From Verrucomicrobiota bacterium (lineage in GTDB: Bacteria > Verrucomicrobiota > Verrucomicrobiia > Chthoniobacterales > UBA10450): 12,883 bases of DNA. Location of the stretch: assembly GCA_003219095.1 (NCBI GenBank), contig QHPM01000308.1, forward strand, positions 1 through 12,883, in the 5' to 3' direction. The position numbers and the translations under genes were made by a program. Under the pieces are notes generated by a model. That model saw only the letters and a program-made list of their open reading frames with translations. It did not search any database and was not told the origin of the DNA. Within the stretch, counting starts at the first letter, position 1, and each line of letters starts with the position of its first letter. This document shows, one piece after another, positions 11,748 to 12,883 of this stretch.

Positions 11748-12883
11748 CAGACGAGCCCTCGCCGCACGCGCGATGCTACGGCCTTCTCGTCACCGCCCTG
11801 GCGCCCGTCATTCCGCAAGTGCTCGGGAGCGCGTTCAACATTTGGTACAACGGCATTGTCATCGCGCCATTGCTGGTGACGGAGGAATTGCGGCATCGCT
11901 TCGCCGCGACCGTAATTTTTTACAATGCTGCCGTTTATCCGGTGGCGGTCGCGATCTGGATCTATGTGATCTTTTCGTTGCGCCGACTTTTTCGCGAATT
12001 GATCAAGGGCATTGCGGTCGCGCCGGTGGAACTCGATCGGGCCCAGCGTCGCGTTGTGCATTTACCATGGATTGCGTTCGCGATTTCGAGCGTTGCCTGG
12101 CTGGGATGCATTCCTGCCTTTATTTTCGCGCTGACCACGACAGGCAGCCCGATCGGTTCGCAGCTGCTCTGGCATCTCCCGATTTCTTTTTTGGTTTCGG
12201 CCTTCATCGCCGTAACGCAAACGTTTTTTCTGGTCGAACTGGCCAGTCAATGGGCGCTTTTCCTCGTTTTCTTTCGCGACATCCGGCCGGATCGGCTGAA
12301 GGGAATTCATCCGCCTTCATTGCGAACCCGCGGGCTGATGTGGGCCATTTCCGCGGGCCTTTGCCCAATTGGATCGTTGCTTTTACTGATGTTTGCGCCG
12401 CATTCGCCCGGGTCCAATCCACAGTGGTTTGCAGTCTTCGTCGGAACGGTTGGAATTGCCTTCGGTCTTTGCTCCGCTGTTCTCATCACACGGCTGGTGG
12501 CAAAACCGGTGGATGAATTGCGCGCCGCCTTTCACGCCGTCGGTCAAGGCCAGCTCGATGTGCAGATTCCGCTGCGGCGCGCAGATGAGTTCGGAGCGTT
12601 GGTTGGCGACTTCAATCAAATGGTGATGGAGCTGAGAGACAAGGAGCGATTGCGCCGTGTTTTTGGTTTGCACGTCGGCGAAAAGGCCGCGCAGCAAATC
12701 CTCACCCGCGATCCGGGTCTCGGTGGCACCGATCAAGTCGTTACTCTGCTTTTTCTCGATCTTCGCGGATTCACCGCGCGTGCGGCCCGGGCCGATCCGA
12801 AAACGGTTGTCAATTTTCTCAATCGATTTCTTCAAGCCATGGTCGAAATCGTGGAGACAGAACATGGCGGTATGGTCAACAAA
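11744..12883 (+). CDS. Membrane class III adenylate/guanylate cyclase with HAMP domain, 3' partial
   Basis: The frame is open from the GTG at 11744 to the right edge, 380 codons without a stop. Six hydrophobic segments lie at ~12-30, 55-80, 108-130, 141-165, 199-219 and 228-248. A HAMP linker follows (~248-300: LVAKPVDELRAAF, GQLDVQIPLRRADEFGALVGDF, NQMVMEL), then a connecting helix with RVFGLHVG, and the start of a class III nucleotide cyclase domain at VVTLLFLDLRGFT. Asp339 there matches the first catalytic metal ligand of this family. The second metal Asp, the substrate-choosing residues and the transition-state residues lie beyond the window, so cAMP or cGMP cannot be decided. The N-terminal membrane part probably senses a signal and passes it through HAMP to control cyclase dimers. 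Start GTG overlaps the hydrolase stop (GTGA), with no clear Shine-Dalgarno, so the two are probably translated together. Confidence 0.9.
   Translation, partial: MTDEPSPHARCYGLLVTALAPVIPQVLGSAFNIWYNGIVIAPLLVTEELRHRFAATVIFYNAAVYPVAVAIWIYVIFSLRRLFRELIKGIAVAPVELDRAQRRVVHLPWIAFAISSVAWLGCIPAFIFALTTTGSPIGSQLLWHLPISFLVSAFIAVTQTFFLVELASQWALFLVFFRDIRPDRLKGIHPPSLRTRGLMWAISAGLCPIGSLLLLMFAPHSPGSNPQWFAVFVGTVGIAFGLCSAVLITRLVAKPVDELRAAFHAVGQGQLDVQIPLRRADEFGALVGDFNQMVMELRDKERLRRVFGLHVGEKAAQQILTRDPGLGGTDQVVTLLFLDLRGFTARAARADPKTVVNFLNRFLQAMVEIVETEHGGMVNK

Noticed and set aside
11773..12516. A 247-codon plus-strand frame within the cyclase gene
   Set aside because: The overlapping frame from 11744 encodes clear transmembrane helices, HAMP and cyclase motifs and stays open to the window end, so this one is a shadow.
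1..12883. CRISPR array, tRNA, rRNA, integron or prophage
   Set aside because: No regularly spaced direct repeats, no cloverleaf or rRNA-like stretch and no recombinase, capsid or transposase motif was seen in any frame.

Overview
The window looks like a chromosomal segment of a moderately GC-rich Gram-negative bacterium. Gene style (frequent GTG starts, 4-base start/stop overlaps) and sequence flavour (a bL28 with an internal KKKGGVGRHVTKN stretch, dispersed GTCATCCCGAGCG-type palindromes, Gfo/Idh/MocA proteins) suggest a soil verrucomicrobium of the Chthoniobacter/Udaeobacter kind. That placement is an inference from style; no marker gene settles it. No tRNA, rRNA, CRISPR array, transposase, integrase or phage gene was seen.

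Layout. (1) 1-1745, + strand: a TPR protein (possibly cut by the left edge), overlapped by 4 bases by a divergent arginase-fold protein. (2) 1734-5942, - strand: a tight five-gene operon read right to left: MscS-type channel, two tandem BioF2-like GNAT acyltransferase paralogues, and two small four-helix ArnE/ArnF-like (EamA/SMR) membrane proteins. Three of its four junctions are 4-base overlaps, and its end overlaps the convergent arginase-like gene by 12 bases. (3) 5943-6884: acyl carrier protein AcpP (- strand), flanked on both sides by copies of a dispersed palindrome. (4) 6885-8534, + strand: a 549-residue protein I do not recognise, whose last ~52 residues are encoded by the same palindrome. 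(5) 8567-9192, - strand: a short bL28 gene (rpmB) followed by aspartate 1-decarboxylase (panD), with a terminator-like hairpin facing the opposite way inside the end of rpmB. (6) 9469-10509, + strand: a Gfo/Idh/MocA-fold protein without the usual catalytic residues. (7) 10806-12883, + strand: a UlaG-like metallo-beta-lactamase-fold hydrolase, overlapped by 4 bases by a six-helix membrane class III nucleotide cyclase with a HAMP domain that runs off the right edge.

How the genes may work together. acpP (fatty-acid carrier) and panD (beta-alanine for pantothenate, hence the 4'-phosphopantetheine arm of ACP and CoA) are metabolically linked but sit in separate transcription units. The most unusual unit is the MscS/acyltransferase pair/ArnEF-like pair operon facing an arginase-fold enzyme. 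A membrane-lipid decoration route or an acylated-amine export route would both fit, but neither substrate can be read from the sequence. The other points of interest are the repeat-derived C-terminus, the catalytically altered Gfo/Idh/MocA protein and the cyclase-hydrolase pair.
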